Shown here piece by piece: positions 6,313 through 14,010 of a stretch of 64,000 nucleotides of DNA (the stretch's first letter is position 1; each line of letters begins with the position of its first letter). The stretch spans positions 2,283,405 through 2,347,404 of the forward strand of contig NZ_CP093397.1 in NCBI RefSeq assembly GCF_029027585.1, read 5' to 3'. The DNA is from Sulfurimonas sp. (lineage in GTDB: Bacteria; Campylobacterota; Campylobacteria; Campylobacterales; Sulfurimonadaceae). Made by a program: the position numbers and the translations under genes. The notes beneath the pieces are model-generated. The model was not told where the DNA came from. It was given only the letters and a program-made list of their open reading frames with translations, and searched no databases.

Positions 6313-7608
6313 TTATACCCTTTTATCTATGACTCTAACGGCTTTACCCATGCTTCTCTCGATAGTTCGAGGCTCTACAAGTTTGACATTTGCGTTTATA
6401 TATAAGTTGTTTGCAAGTGATTGTTGAATATCTTTTTTTATTTTTTCCATTTCAGGGATTGAGTCACTCATAACATCCTCACTAACTTCTACTAAAATAT
6501 CTATCTTATCAAGATGCCCTTTTTTATCGGCAATGATTTGATAGTTTAGAGTTACACCTTCTGCATTTGCTATGACATGTTCAACTTGAGAAGGGTAAAC
6601 ATTTACACCATTTACAATTATCATATCATCTACACGACCAACGATAGACTCCATACGCACCAAAGTTCTTCCACATTCACATGGGGAGCGATGAAGAGAA
6701 GTTATGTCCCCAGTACGATATCTAATGATAGGAAGAGCTTGTTTTGTAAGAGAAGTTATAACTAACTCACCTCTTTCTCCATCGGCTAAAACTTCGCCTG
6801 TTTTATGATCAACAATCTCAGGATAAAAATGGTCTTCATTTATATGTAAAAGTTTAGAATGTTTACAGCTTGAACTAACCCCTGGTCCGATTATCTCACT
6901 TAGTCCATAAACTTCGTGATAGTCAATCCCCCAAACGCGACTCACTTCTTCTTTAAGTCCATCACTTGTAGGCTCAGCTCCAAAGACTCCAGCTTTTAGT
7001 TTGAAGTCTTTAAGATAATCATTACCTGTTTTTTTAGCCGCTTCATACATATGAAGTGCAAAAGATGGAGTTGCAGCTAATATAGTCGCATTAAAATCTT
7101 TCATAAGTAAAATTTGTCTATCCGTAAAACCACTACTTACAGGAACAGTTGTAGCCCCGATAGTTTCAGCACCATTATGAAAACCTAATCCACCGGTAAA
7201 GAGTCCATACCCATAAGCATTATGAACAACATCATCAGCAGTTGCTCCAGCCATTGTAAAAACTCTTGCCATTACTTCATTCCAAACATCCATATCATGT
7301 TTTGTATAACCTACAACAGTTGGTTTACCTGTTGTTCCACTTGAACTATGAATTCTTACTACTTCACTCATTGGAACTGTGAAAAGCCCAAATGGGTAGT
7401 GATTTCGTAAATCTTGTTTTTTTGTAAATGGTAATTTTTCTATATCTTTTAGGCTTGTAATATCACTAGGTGTAAGTTCAAGTTCATCAAATTTTTCTTT
7501 ATAAAAAGAGGTTAGTTCATAAACTCTTTTGAGAGTTTCTTGAAGTCTTGCAAGTTGAACTTCTTCAATTTTTTCTCTTGGAGCACCTTCAATTTCATTC
7601 CATAGCAT
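6313..7608 (-). CDS. paaK: Phenylacetate-CoA ligase (arylacetate-CoA ligase)
   Basis: 431 aa, the usual length. Adenylate-forming enzyme that activates phenylacetate with ATP and CoA. Motifs: phosphate-binding SSSGTTGKPTVVGYT (residues 88-102), EVYGLSEIIGPGV, and YRTGDITSLHR in the hinge region, with a C-terminal segment MIIVNGVNVYPSQVEHV. CxCG (SPCECGRT) also fits PaaK homologues. The ATG overlaps the iorB stop by one base. Together with IorAB it links arylpyruvate, arylacetyl-CoA and free arylacetate. Direction in the cell (degradation, or assimilation of aryl acids) cannot be read from sequence. Confidence 0.9.
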   Translation of the reverse strand: MLWNEIEGAPREKIEEVQLARLQETLKRVYELTSFYKEKFDELELTPSDITSLKDIEKLPFTKKQDLRNHYPFGLFTVPMSEVVRIHSSSGTTGKPTVVGYTKHDMDVWNEVMARVFTMAGATADDVVHNAYGYGLFTGGLGFHNGAETIGATTVPVSSGFTDRQILLMKDFNATILAATPSFALHMYEAAKKTGNDYLKDFKLKAGVFGAEPTSDGLKEEVSRVWGIDYHEVYGLSEIIGPGVSSSCKHSKLLHINEDHFYPEIVDHKTGEVLADGERGELVITSLTKQALPIIRYRTGDITSLHRSPCECGRTLVRMESIVGRVDDMIIVNGVNVYPSQVEHVIANAEGVTLNYQIIADKKGHLDKIDILVEVSEDVMSDSIPEMEKIKKDIQQSLANNLYINANVKLVEPRTIERSMGKAVRVIDKRV

Positions 7609-8147
7609 TAAAGCTCCTTTGCATCTTCCATCGCTTGATTTAATATTTTTATATTTTGCTCGGCTACTTTAGCATTCATTTGAGTTATAGCATCTTTTAC
7701 TTCTTGGATGCTAAAGGGGAAAGTTTTATCTGTCATTAGTGCAATACCTAGCATATAAACATTTAAACCTTGAATAGGGAACTCTCCTTTTTCAGCCTTA
7801 TCAAATGCATCTACCTTTGCAAATCCAGCAAAAGGAAGAGTAGGGTACTCATCTTTAACTCTTGCATTTGTAACCATTGTTCCAGTTAGTTTTAAAAATG
7901 CTACATTTCTAAGACCTTCATTTTTCTCTAAAGATATCATTAAATCAGCTTGATTTTTATCAATAACAGGGTTAGTAAAACCACCTATTTTAATGTCACA
8001 AGAAACAGCACCGCCTCTTTGACTCATTCCATGGTTTTCAGTTCCTAAAAATGCTTCTCCACGATTACTAGCACAGATAGCTAAAACTTTTACTAAAAAT
8101 ACAACGCCTTGACCACCAAAACCTGCTATTACAACTTGATACTTCAT
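7608..8147 (-). CDS. iorB: Indolepyruvate ferredoxin oxidoreductase, beta subunit
   Basis: 179 aa, gamma-type domain of 2-oxoacid:ferredoxin oxidoreductases. Near the N-terminus is VVIAGFGGQGVVFLVKVLA, the conserved GGQG block, followed by TENHGMSQRGGAVSCDIKIG. With IorA it oxidatively decarboxylates indolepyruvate, phenylpyruvate and hydroxyphenylpyruvate to aryl-acetyl-CoA, passing electrons to ferredoxin. It lies 15 bp after iorA and overlaps paaK by one base. Confidence 0.92.
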   Translation of the reverse strand: MKYQVVIAGFGGQGVVFLVKVLAICASNRGEAFLGTENHGMSQRGGAVSCDIKIGGFTNPVIDKNQADLMISLEKNEGLRNVAFLKLTGTMVTNARVKDEYPTLPFAGFAKVDAFDKAEKGEFPIQGLNVYMLGIALMTDKTFPFSIQEVKDAITQMNAKVAEQNIKILNQAMEDAKEL

Positions 8148-8162
8148 CTTAGTTACCTCTTT

Positions 8163-9974
8163 TTAATAGTCAAAATCTTGAACAAAGGCATCTGTTGGAC
8201 ATACGATATCCAAACAACCACCACAACCTGCACACAGGAAAGGGTCTATCTCTATAACACCATCATCATTGTATTTCATAGGAGGACATTTATATACAGT
8301 TGTACATTGGTCACATGCTACACAAAGGTCAGCATCTACTTTAGCAAAAATATTTGGTATAAAATCATTAACTCTTTCTCTATCTAATACACAGAACTCT
8401 CTTACTATTACAACAGTAGGACCAGTAGCGTCTTTATGAACTTCTTTAACTTTTCTAAAAAACTCAATATTATCATTCATCTCATAAGAGTAATGATGTT
8501 CAAGACAATCTATTCCCATACCTTCAACGATTTTTTTAATGTCGATTTCTTTGTTGGCTCTTGCTGGTGTAGTTTGACGACCTGTCATTGCGATGGTTGA
8601 GTTATCGAGTATGACAAGAACAAATTTGTGGTTTTGATATACAGCATTTATAAGTGGAGGTATTCCTGAATGAAAGAATGTTCCATCTCCTATGGTTGCA
8701 ACAACAGTTTTTTCTGGGTCACTAATAGAAAAACCACTTGCCATAGAAATACTGGCACCCATACAAAGAATACTATCTATTGCACCTTGAGCAAGGGCTA
8801 GTGTATAACAGCCTATATCAGATGGATAGATTGACTTTTTCTTTTTAAAAACTTTGGTAATTGCATAGTAAACATCACGATGTGGACAGCCGGGACACAG
8901 TGCTGGAGGTCTTGCTTCTACTTCAAAATCTAGTGAAGGTGGAGTAGCATAGATATTGTCACCATCATAAAAACCAATATTTTGGAATGCTTTTAAAATT
9001 CCTTCTTTAGTCATTTCATCTATTTGGTGAATCGAGTTTGTATTTTTACCATATACATTAGGTGAAGCAATTTGTTCTTCAACACATGGATAAGGCTCTT
9101 CAACAACTAAAACTTTATCATAAGACTTAAATCTATCTCTCATTTGCTCAACAGGAAGAGGATATGGCATAAGAACTTTTACAACATCAGCTTCTAGATT
9201 AAGGTCGCTTAGTGTTTCTAGTACAAAACCGTAACCAGTTCCACTTGTGATAATTAAAGTTTTTTTATCTTCACATTTATCAAATTCAGATTTTAAAAGA
9301 TGGTCCCAGTTATACTCTTTGATAACTTCGATGCGATTTAATTGTTCTTTACCTTGTGGAAATCTGTCTTTTCTAGGTACCGCACCCCAACGAGGAATAT
9401 TTCGTTTAAATTCACCCTTGTTTGGTTTAAAGTTTGTTTCATCATCCATTTCTATAATTTCACGAGCATGACATACACGCATAACAGGGCGAAGCATAAC
9501 AGGAATTTGAAATTTTTCTGATAGTTCAATACCATATTTTGTTAAGTCATAAGCATCTTGCGGAGTTGCTGGGTCTAAAACAGGTATGCGTGCAAATTTT
9601 GCAAATACACGAGAATCTTGTTCTGTTTGTGAAGAGTGAAAACCTGGGTCATCAGCAGCAATAAGTAAAAAACCACCAAGATTTCCAATGTATGAAGCAC
9701 TCATAAGTGGATCACTAGCTACATTTAGCCCAACTTGCTTCATTGTGGCACAGGTTCTTTTTCCAGCTATTGCACCTGCGTAAGCTACTTCAAAACCAAC
9801 TTTTTCATTTGTTCCCCACTCTGCATATATGTCTAAGTTGAGTTTGTGTTTGATTTTTTGTACTTCAGTTAGAATCTCACTAGATGGAGTTCCTGGATAG
9901 CCACTAACCATATCAATATTTGCATGAACAATTCCCCAAGCAATTGCATCATTTCCCATTAATGTTTGTTTCAT
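8163..9974 (-). CDS. iorA: Indolepyruvate ferredoxin oxidoreductase, alpha subunit
   Basis: 603 aa from the chosen ATG at 9974 (MKQTLMGNDAIAWG), which has GGGAAGA five bases upstream; an ATG four codons earlier lacks a site. Domain order is standard: pyrimidine-binding transketolase-like domain (SGYPGTPSSEI), linker, thiamine diphosphate domain with GDGTFFHSGI, and a C-terminal ferredoxin domain with CVACDQCTTVYKCP and CAGCGGCLDIVCP for two [4Fe-4S] clusters. First gene of a six-gene operon with iorB, paaK, ACT, thioesterase and helix-turn-helix genes. A long inverted repeat lies 58-106 bp upstream. Confidence 0.93.
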   Translation of the reverse strand: MKQTLMGNDAIAWGIVHANIDMVSGYPGTPSSEILTEVQKIKHKLNLDIYAEWGTNEKVGFEVAYAGAIAGKRTCATMKQVGLNVASDPLMSASYIGNLGGFLLIAADDPGFHSSQTEQDSRVFAKFARIPVLDPATPQDAYDLTKYGIELSEKFQIPVMLRPVMRVCHAREIIEMDDETNFKPNKGEFKRNIPRWGAVPRKDRFPQGKEQLNRIEVIKEYNWDHLLKSEFDKCEDKKTLIITSGTGYGFVLETLSDLNLEADVVKVLMPYPLPVEQMRDRFKSYDKVLVVEEPYPCVEEQIASPNVYGKNTNSIHQIDEMTKEGILKAFQNIGFYDGDNIYATPPSLDFEVEARPPALCPGCPHRDVYYAITKVFKKKKSIYPSDIGCYTLALAQGAIDSILCMGASISMASGFSISDPEKTVVATIGDGTFFHSGIPPLINAVYQNHKFVLVILDNSTIAMTGRQTTPARANKEIDIKKIVEGMGIDCLEHHYSYEMNDNIEFFRKVKEVHKDATGPTVVIVREFCVLDRERVNDFIPNIFAKVDADLCVACDQCTTVYKCPPMKYNDDGVIEIDPFLCAGCGGCLDIVCPTDAFVQDFDY

Positions 9975-10031
9975 AAATCTTCCCATTTATAATTATTTAT
10001 CTATAAAAGATATATTTGTGTTAATTTACAT

Positions 10032-10080
10032 AATAATTGTATAAATTATGCTTAAATTAAAGTAAATTTATACAATTATT
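10032..10080. promoter_or_regulatory. Inverted repeat upstream of iorA, candidate operator or porin terminator
   Basis: Exact 16-bp arms AATAATTGTATAAATT (10032-10047) and its complement (10065-10080) flank 17 bp that include TTATGCTTAA (10046-10055). It lies between the porin stop and iorA, both on the minus strand. AATTATTGTAA (10074-10084) and the complement of TTATGCTTAA recur upstream of the symporter operon, which favours a regulator site over a simple terminator. Both roles remain possible. Confidence 0.45.
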
Positions 10081-10094
10081 GTAAAATGTTAATA

Positions 10095-11492
10095 TTAGAA
10101 GCTGTAATATGCAATTAAACGATATTCAGTAAAGTTCATTGTTTTTGATGCACCTGTATCTACCCAACTTTTTGGAAAGTTTGCTCTTGCTCTTAGTTTG
10201 AAGTTTTTAGTTACTTTATATATAAAGTCTAAATCTACTTCTTTAGTTTGCCAAGAATATCCACTTTGATAACCATTATATTTGCCGATGTCATATTGAA
10301 AATACTTTACCATTGCTAATAAGTCTAAACCTGTAAGTTGTTTTAGCTGATAATCAACTCCTATCATATAAGAAGCTGTATCTCCTAAGTTGGCATGTAA
10401 AGCCCCTTGAGAAATAATGAAAGGATTTGCCCCACCTAGAGCATTTATGATTGCTCCATCTAAAACTTTACCTTCATTTGCAGGAGTGTTTACATATCTT
10501 AAATCAATACCTAAACCATTTGAAAGACCAGCTTTAAACATCGCTCCGTATTGTGTTGAATCTACATCTTTATCAACTCCACCAACAGCAAAAGATTTTC
10601 CTAAAAGGTTGTCTCCAGCGCTATTTTGTTTTGTGTAAAAAGCAGATGCAAAAGTTTTTACACTTCCAAGTTTAGTTTTATAAGTAACTTTTGCCATTAC
10701 TATATTCATAATATCATGAATATATTGATCCCAAATAGAGATAGTTAAACCTTTAACACCTGTGTAGTTTATGTTTGCATAAGTCATACCCATAGTGCTT
10801 TTTGTACTAGTAGTTCCTAAATAAACATCACTAATTTTTGCAAATTCTCCTACTTTGTACCCTGGACCAAAACCGTAAATAAGGCTTAATCTTGTAAGTG
10901 AACTATTCGGATTTAGTACACCGTTTGCAACAGGAACAGAATTAGCAAATCCATTTGTTTGGATTTTATTTATGTGACCTAACTCAAAACCAAGAGATTT
11001 AATGTCATTGTTTTTGATAACTAGACCTTCAAAAGTATTTGGTAACATTCTAAAGTTATTTGGAGCAGCAAAGGGAGTGTTGATACTTAACTGTCCAAAC
11101 TTTACAGAAGTTTTTCCTGCTGTGTAACCGATGTAAGCTTCACCTAGTACACTATAACCTCCACCATCTTGACCAAAGAGAGTATTGTCATTTTCATAAG
11201 CATTTTCAGACTTCTTATCTACTTTGTTTGTAGTATAAAAAGTAGCACCGGCATCAAAACCATAATATTTACCAGTTTTGTAGCCTAGATGCCCACCAAC
11301 TGATAGTCCATCTCTAGTATATTGAGAAGGGTTTTTACCAAAACCACTTCCCCAATCATACGAACGGTTTATATAAAAAGCTTTTAACTCACCACTTGCT
11401 TTTCCATTTTCAAAAGCTTCTTTTATTGTATCTGCTGACAAACTTACACTAGCAGTTAAAAGAGTTGCTAATACCAAACTAATTTTTTTCAT
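10095..11492 (-). CDS. Outer-membrane porin, OprD-like, Campylobacterota type
   Basis: 465 aa. The signal peptide MKKISLVLATLLTASVSLSA is followed by DTIKEAFENGKASGELKAFYINRSYD, the usual opening of this OprD-like porin group, then alternating aromatic and polar strands and a terminal aromatic residue (EYRLIAYYSF) needed for barrel insertion. It is 14 bp downstream of the symporter gene, so outer- and inner-membrane uptake are co-expressed. Beside the arylacetate operon, the cargo may be an organic acid or aromatic compound; that is inference. Confidence 0.85.
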   Translation of the reverse strand: MKKISLVLATLLTASVSLSADTIKEAFENGKASGELKAFYINRSYDWGSGFGKNPSQYTRDGLSVGGHLGYKTGKYYGFDAGATFYTTNKVDKKSENAYENDNTLFGQDGGGYSVLGEAYIGYTAGKTSVKFGQLSINTPFAAPNNFRMLPNTFEGLVIKNNDIKSLGFELGHINKIQTNGFANSVPVANGVLNPNSSLTRLSLIYGFGPGYKVGEFAKISDVYLGTTSTKSTMGMTYANINYTGVKGLTISIWDQYIHDIMNIVMAKVTYKTKLGSVKTFASAFYTKQNSAGDNLLGKSFAVGGVDKDVDSTQYGAMFKAGLSNGLGIDLRYVNTPANEGKVLDGAIINALGGANPFIISQGALHANLGDTASYMIGVDYQLKQLTGLDLLAMVKYFQYDIGKYNGYQSGYSWQTKEVDLDFIYKVTKNFKLRARANFPKSWVDTGASKTMNFTEYRLIAYYSF

Positions 11493-11506
11493 CTATTTTC
11501 CTTTTT

Positions 11507-13147
11507 TTAGTCGTTAAAGCACTTCTCTAGATGTGCTTTATTTAATTTTTTAGTCATTAATGACACTATAATTGCGGTTAATATAGATAGAGGTAAGGCA
11601 ATTATTAAAGCATCTACAAAGATAATATCTCCGCTTAAGAGTGAATCTTTACCAAAAATAGCTTTACTAACTCCTAGAGATTTTGCTTCTTTAAAGTGAA
11701 CAAACAGAAGCCAAAAACTTGAAACTGATAAACCAACTAACATAGAGCTAATAGCTCCTGCTTTTGTCATTCCTCTCCAAAATAAGCCACCGACAAAACT
11801 AGGTAAAAATACACTAGCACAAAGAGCAAAAAATATAGCAGTAGAACGGGCAATAATTGCTGGTTGATCATCAAAGGCATAAGCAAGACTTACCGAGAAG
11901 ATAATCATCACAACTACGCCTAATCTTGTAACAGTTATGGAGTTGTGATTTTTAGAGCTTAGTTGTTCAAAAAGGTCACGACCGACTGCTGTTCCCATGG
12001 TGTGAAACTGAGAAGAAAGTGTACTCATAGCTGCAGATACAAGAGCAAACAAAAAGATAAAAGCGAACCATTTTGGCATCGCAGTGTTTATAAAGTGAGG
12101 TATAACCTTACCAATAGAACCAGCACTTTGAAGTGCATTTTTACCTTCGTTAAACTCATAATACCAAGCATTTGAAAGCGCACCAACAATAAAAATAATT
12201 CCAGTCATAGCAACTATAAATAACGAGCCAATAAGAACTGCACGATTTAGCTCTTGTTTACTCTTAACAGTCATAAATCTTACAATAAGTTGTGGCTGAG
12301 CAAGAACACCAATACCAACACCCATAGTAATAGTTGTGATAACAAATAACCAACCCTTACTCATAAACACAGGCATAGAATTCCAACCTTCAAATCCCCA
12401 AAGAAGGGATAATTTCATCATAAAATCAGGTGAACCAGGTTTTAAAGTTTTTATACTAATTTGTGCGAGAGGGTCTATAACTGTTGCTTGCCAAACATGC
12501 TCTAGTTTTGTAAAAGCAGCAGTTACTCCACCAAGTGAGTCAAAAGTAACGACCATTAAAATTACCATCGCTACAAACATTATGGTTCCTTGAAGAGCAT
12601 CTGTGAGCATAACTCCTTTAAGACCACCTGCAATTACATAAGCTGTTATGATTACAGAAAATACTAAAAGAGATAGATGATAATCTGCTCCAAAATAAAG
12701 TGCTATAAATTGTGTTCCACCAATAAGAACCGCTGTTGCGTAAAGAGGCATAAAAAGTAAAATGATTACGGCTCCAAAGATTTGGATAAATTTAGAGTCA
12801 AATCTTTTTGCAAGTAACTCTGGAAAAGTGTGTGCATTTAAACGATACCCCATTTTTCTAGTAGGATTTCCTAAAAATACAAAAGCGATAAAAATACCTA
12901 CAAAGATATTAAAAACAGTAAGCCAAAGTAGTGAGTTACCAAGCCAAGCTGCAACTCCACCAAAACCAACAATAGCTGCCGTTGAGATAAAAGTAGCTCC
13001 ATAACTAAGAGCCATAATAAAAGGATGTGTATCTCGTCCAGCTATAAGATAATCAGTAGAATTTTTAGTATCTTTATAACCTTTAAAGCCTAAGTAACCC
13101 AAAACTGCTAAGTATAGAATGATAATTATATTTTCAAAAGCACCCAT
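11507..13147 (-). CDS. Sodium:solute symporter (SSS family)
   Basis: 546 aa with about 13 hydrophobic segments. Family signatures include YLIAGRDTHPFIMALSYGAT early, VIIAYVIAGGLKGVM-type segments, TDALQGTIMF, and AMSTLSSQFHTMGTAVGRDL, where the Na+ site serine region lies in this family. It resembles the acetate/ActP and pantothenate branches that import carboxylates with Na+. A 56-aa partner is encoded immediately upstream with overlapping stop and start, and the porin follows. Substrate not determined; a monocarboxylate or aryl acid fits the neighbourhood. Confidence 0.88.
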   Translation of the reverse strand: MGAFENIIIILYLAVLGYLGFKGYKDTKNSTDYLIAGRDTHPFIMALSYGATFISTAAIVGFGGVAAWLGNSLLWLTVFNIFVGIFIAFVFLGNPTRKMGYRLNAHTFPELLAKRFDSKFIQIFGAVIILLFMPLYATAVLIGGTQFIALYFGADYHLSLLVFSVIITAYVIAGGLKGVMLTDALQGTIMFVAMVILMVVTFDSLGGVTAAFTKLEHVWQATVIDPLAQISIKTLKPGSPDFMMKLSLLWGFEGWNSMPVFMSKGWLFVITTITMGVGIGVLAQPQLIVRFMTVKSKQELNRAVLIGSLFIVAMTGIIFIVGALSNAWYYEFNEGKNALQSAGSIGKVIPHFINTAMPKWFAFIFLFALVSAAMSTLSSQFHTMGTAVGRDLFEQLSSKNHNSITVTRLGVVVMIIFSVSLAYAFDDQPAIIARSTAIFFALCASVFLPSFVGGLFWRGMTKAGAISSMLVGLSVSSFWLLFVHFKEAKSLGVSKAIFGKDSLLSGDIIFVDALIIALPLSILTAIIVSLMTKKLNKAHLEKCFND

Positions 13148-13317
13148 TACAGTTCATCCTCTATGTTTTTTTCAGTCTTGTTCCACTCTTTAACATGAGC
13201 AGGTGGTTTTACATATCCATCTTTATTCCAATTTATTACTCCATAGATAACACTTGCCAAAGTACTAACTATTATAAGTAAAAAAGCCAGATTGATTCCA
13301 AAATCAAAATATTCCAT
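13147..13317 (-). CDS. Small accessory subunit of the sodium:solute symporter
   Basis: 56 aa: MEYFDFGINLAFLLIIVST begins a single membrane helix, followed by a polar tail VKPPAHVKEWNKTEKN. Its stop overlaps the symporter ATG by one base (TAATG), so the two are translationally coupled. Short one-helix partners of SSS transporters with this layout are known. It is the first gene of the transport operon and would otherwise be missed because of its length. Confidence 0.75.
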   Translation of the reverse strand: MEYFDFGINLAFLLIIVSTLASVIYGVINWNKDGYVKPPAHVKEWNKTEKNIEDEL

Positions 13318-13379
13318 ACTTTACCTTTAACTATTGGTGATATTTCACAAATAATGTATTTTTAAATATTAATATTCTA

Positions 13380-13442
13380 ATTATTGTAATAAATATATAT
13401 TGACATTTAAGTTATTTCAATTATTACAAAGTTAAGCATAAA
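13380..13442. promoter_or_regulatory. Upstream region of the symporter operon with motifs shared with iorA
   Basis: AATTATTGTAA (13380-13390) is identical to 10074-10084 before iorA. An inverted near-copy AATTATTACAA follows at 13420-13430, and TTAAGCATAA (13433-13442) is the exact complement of 10046-10055. The two regions are therefore built from the same blocks in different arrangement. A common transcription factor is the simple reading, though chance matches are easier in AT-rich DNA. Confidence 0.4.
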
Positions 13443-13563
13443 TTAATATTAAAGTAATATAAAAAGTTATAATTTTTTTTTAAACTGTTCTTAAAGTAAT
13501 GAATTGCTACTTTTGAGGGCACCTCTAAAAACCCAAGCAAATTAGCTCTTAACAAAAAAAAAC

Positions 13564-13836
13564 GGCTTAATGAAAAATACAGGGGTCTAAAAAGTACTTG
13601 AAAGTATGCTATAAAAGAATCATTTACTCATCAAAAACTTGTATCAGCTTATAAAAGTTTGAGAACAAATTTACCTTACAACAAATGCTATAGATGGTAG
13701 AGTATTTTCTCCGATGAAAAAGCTACTTAAAATACATAATGGATTTACTAAAAGTTTGAAGTTGAAAATGGTTGATGATTATCTAGTCAGTTGTAAGAAA
13801 AAATGATTATTTAGACCCCTGTATTTTCATTAAGCC
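13564..13836 (+). mobile_element. Decayed insertion sequence / MITE-like element with 27-bp terminal inverted repeats
   Basis: Termini 13564-13591 and 13810-13836 are inverted repeats (GGCTTAATGAAAA, then ATACAGGGGTCTAAA on the left) differing by one A. Inside are shards of a transposase in two frames: FTHQKLVSAYKSLRTNLPY (13619-13675), then TTNAIDGRVFSPMKKLLK and HNGFTKSLKLKMVDDYL with a stop at 13804-13806. The order matches the C-terminal part of a familiar transposase type, with the catalytic part deleted. At 273 bp it cannot move itself but could be mobilised in trans. No clear target duplication. The IS family is not assigned. Confidence 0.75.
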
Positions 13837-13848
13837 TAACATAACTAG

Positions 13849-13932
13849 ATGCTATCTCAAAAAGAAAAGATGAAAAATTTAGTAGCTTTAAAAGCCTCAA
13901 TTTTAGACCAAACATTTAGAGGTAAGTTGTAG
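13849..13932 (+). pseudogene. Remnant resembling the C-terminus of a type I restriction specificity subunit (HsdS)
   Basis: A 27-codon frame ending in a stop reads KMKNLVALKASILDQTFRGKL. HsdS proteins commonly end in LKxSIL..AFxGEL after a coiled coil, and this fits with few changes. Nothing else of a restriction system is visible in the surrounding 700 bp, which otherwise holds the decayed element (13564-13836) and AT-rich DNA. It suggests a lost type I restriction locus. Short length limits confidence. Confidence 0.4.
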
Positions 13933-13970
13933 CTAATTTTAAAACTCATTCCATATTAAGACAAATCCAC

Positions 13971-13976
13971 TATAAT
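13971..13976 (+). promoter_or_regulatory. -10 box of dnaE
   Basis: TATAAT 34 bp before the dnaE ATG, at the right end of the 693-bp gene-poor stretch (13318-14010). No clear -35. Confidence 0.5.
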
Positions 13977-14010
13977 CTTTTTAATAATTCACATACATTA
14001 GGCTTTTATT

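Noticed and set aside
13521..13923. ACCTCTAAA and TTTAGAGGT as ends of an outer insertion sequence
   Set aside because: Nine-base arms only, and the right copy lies within the hsdS-like frame; likely chance.
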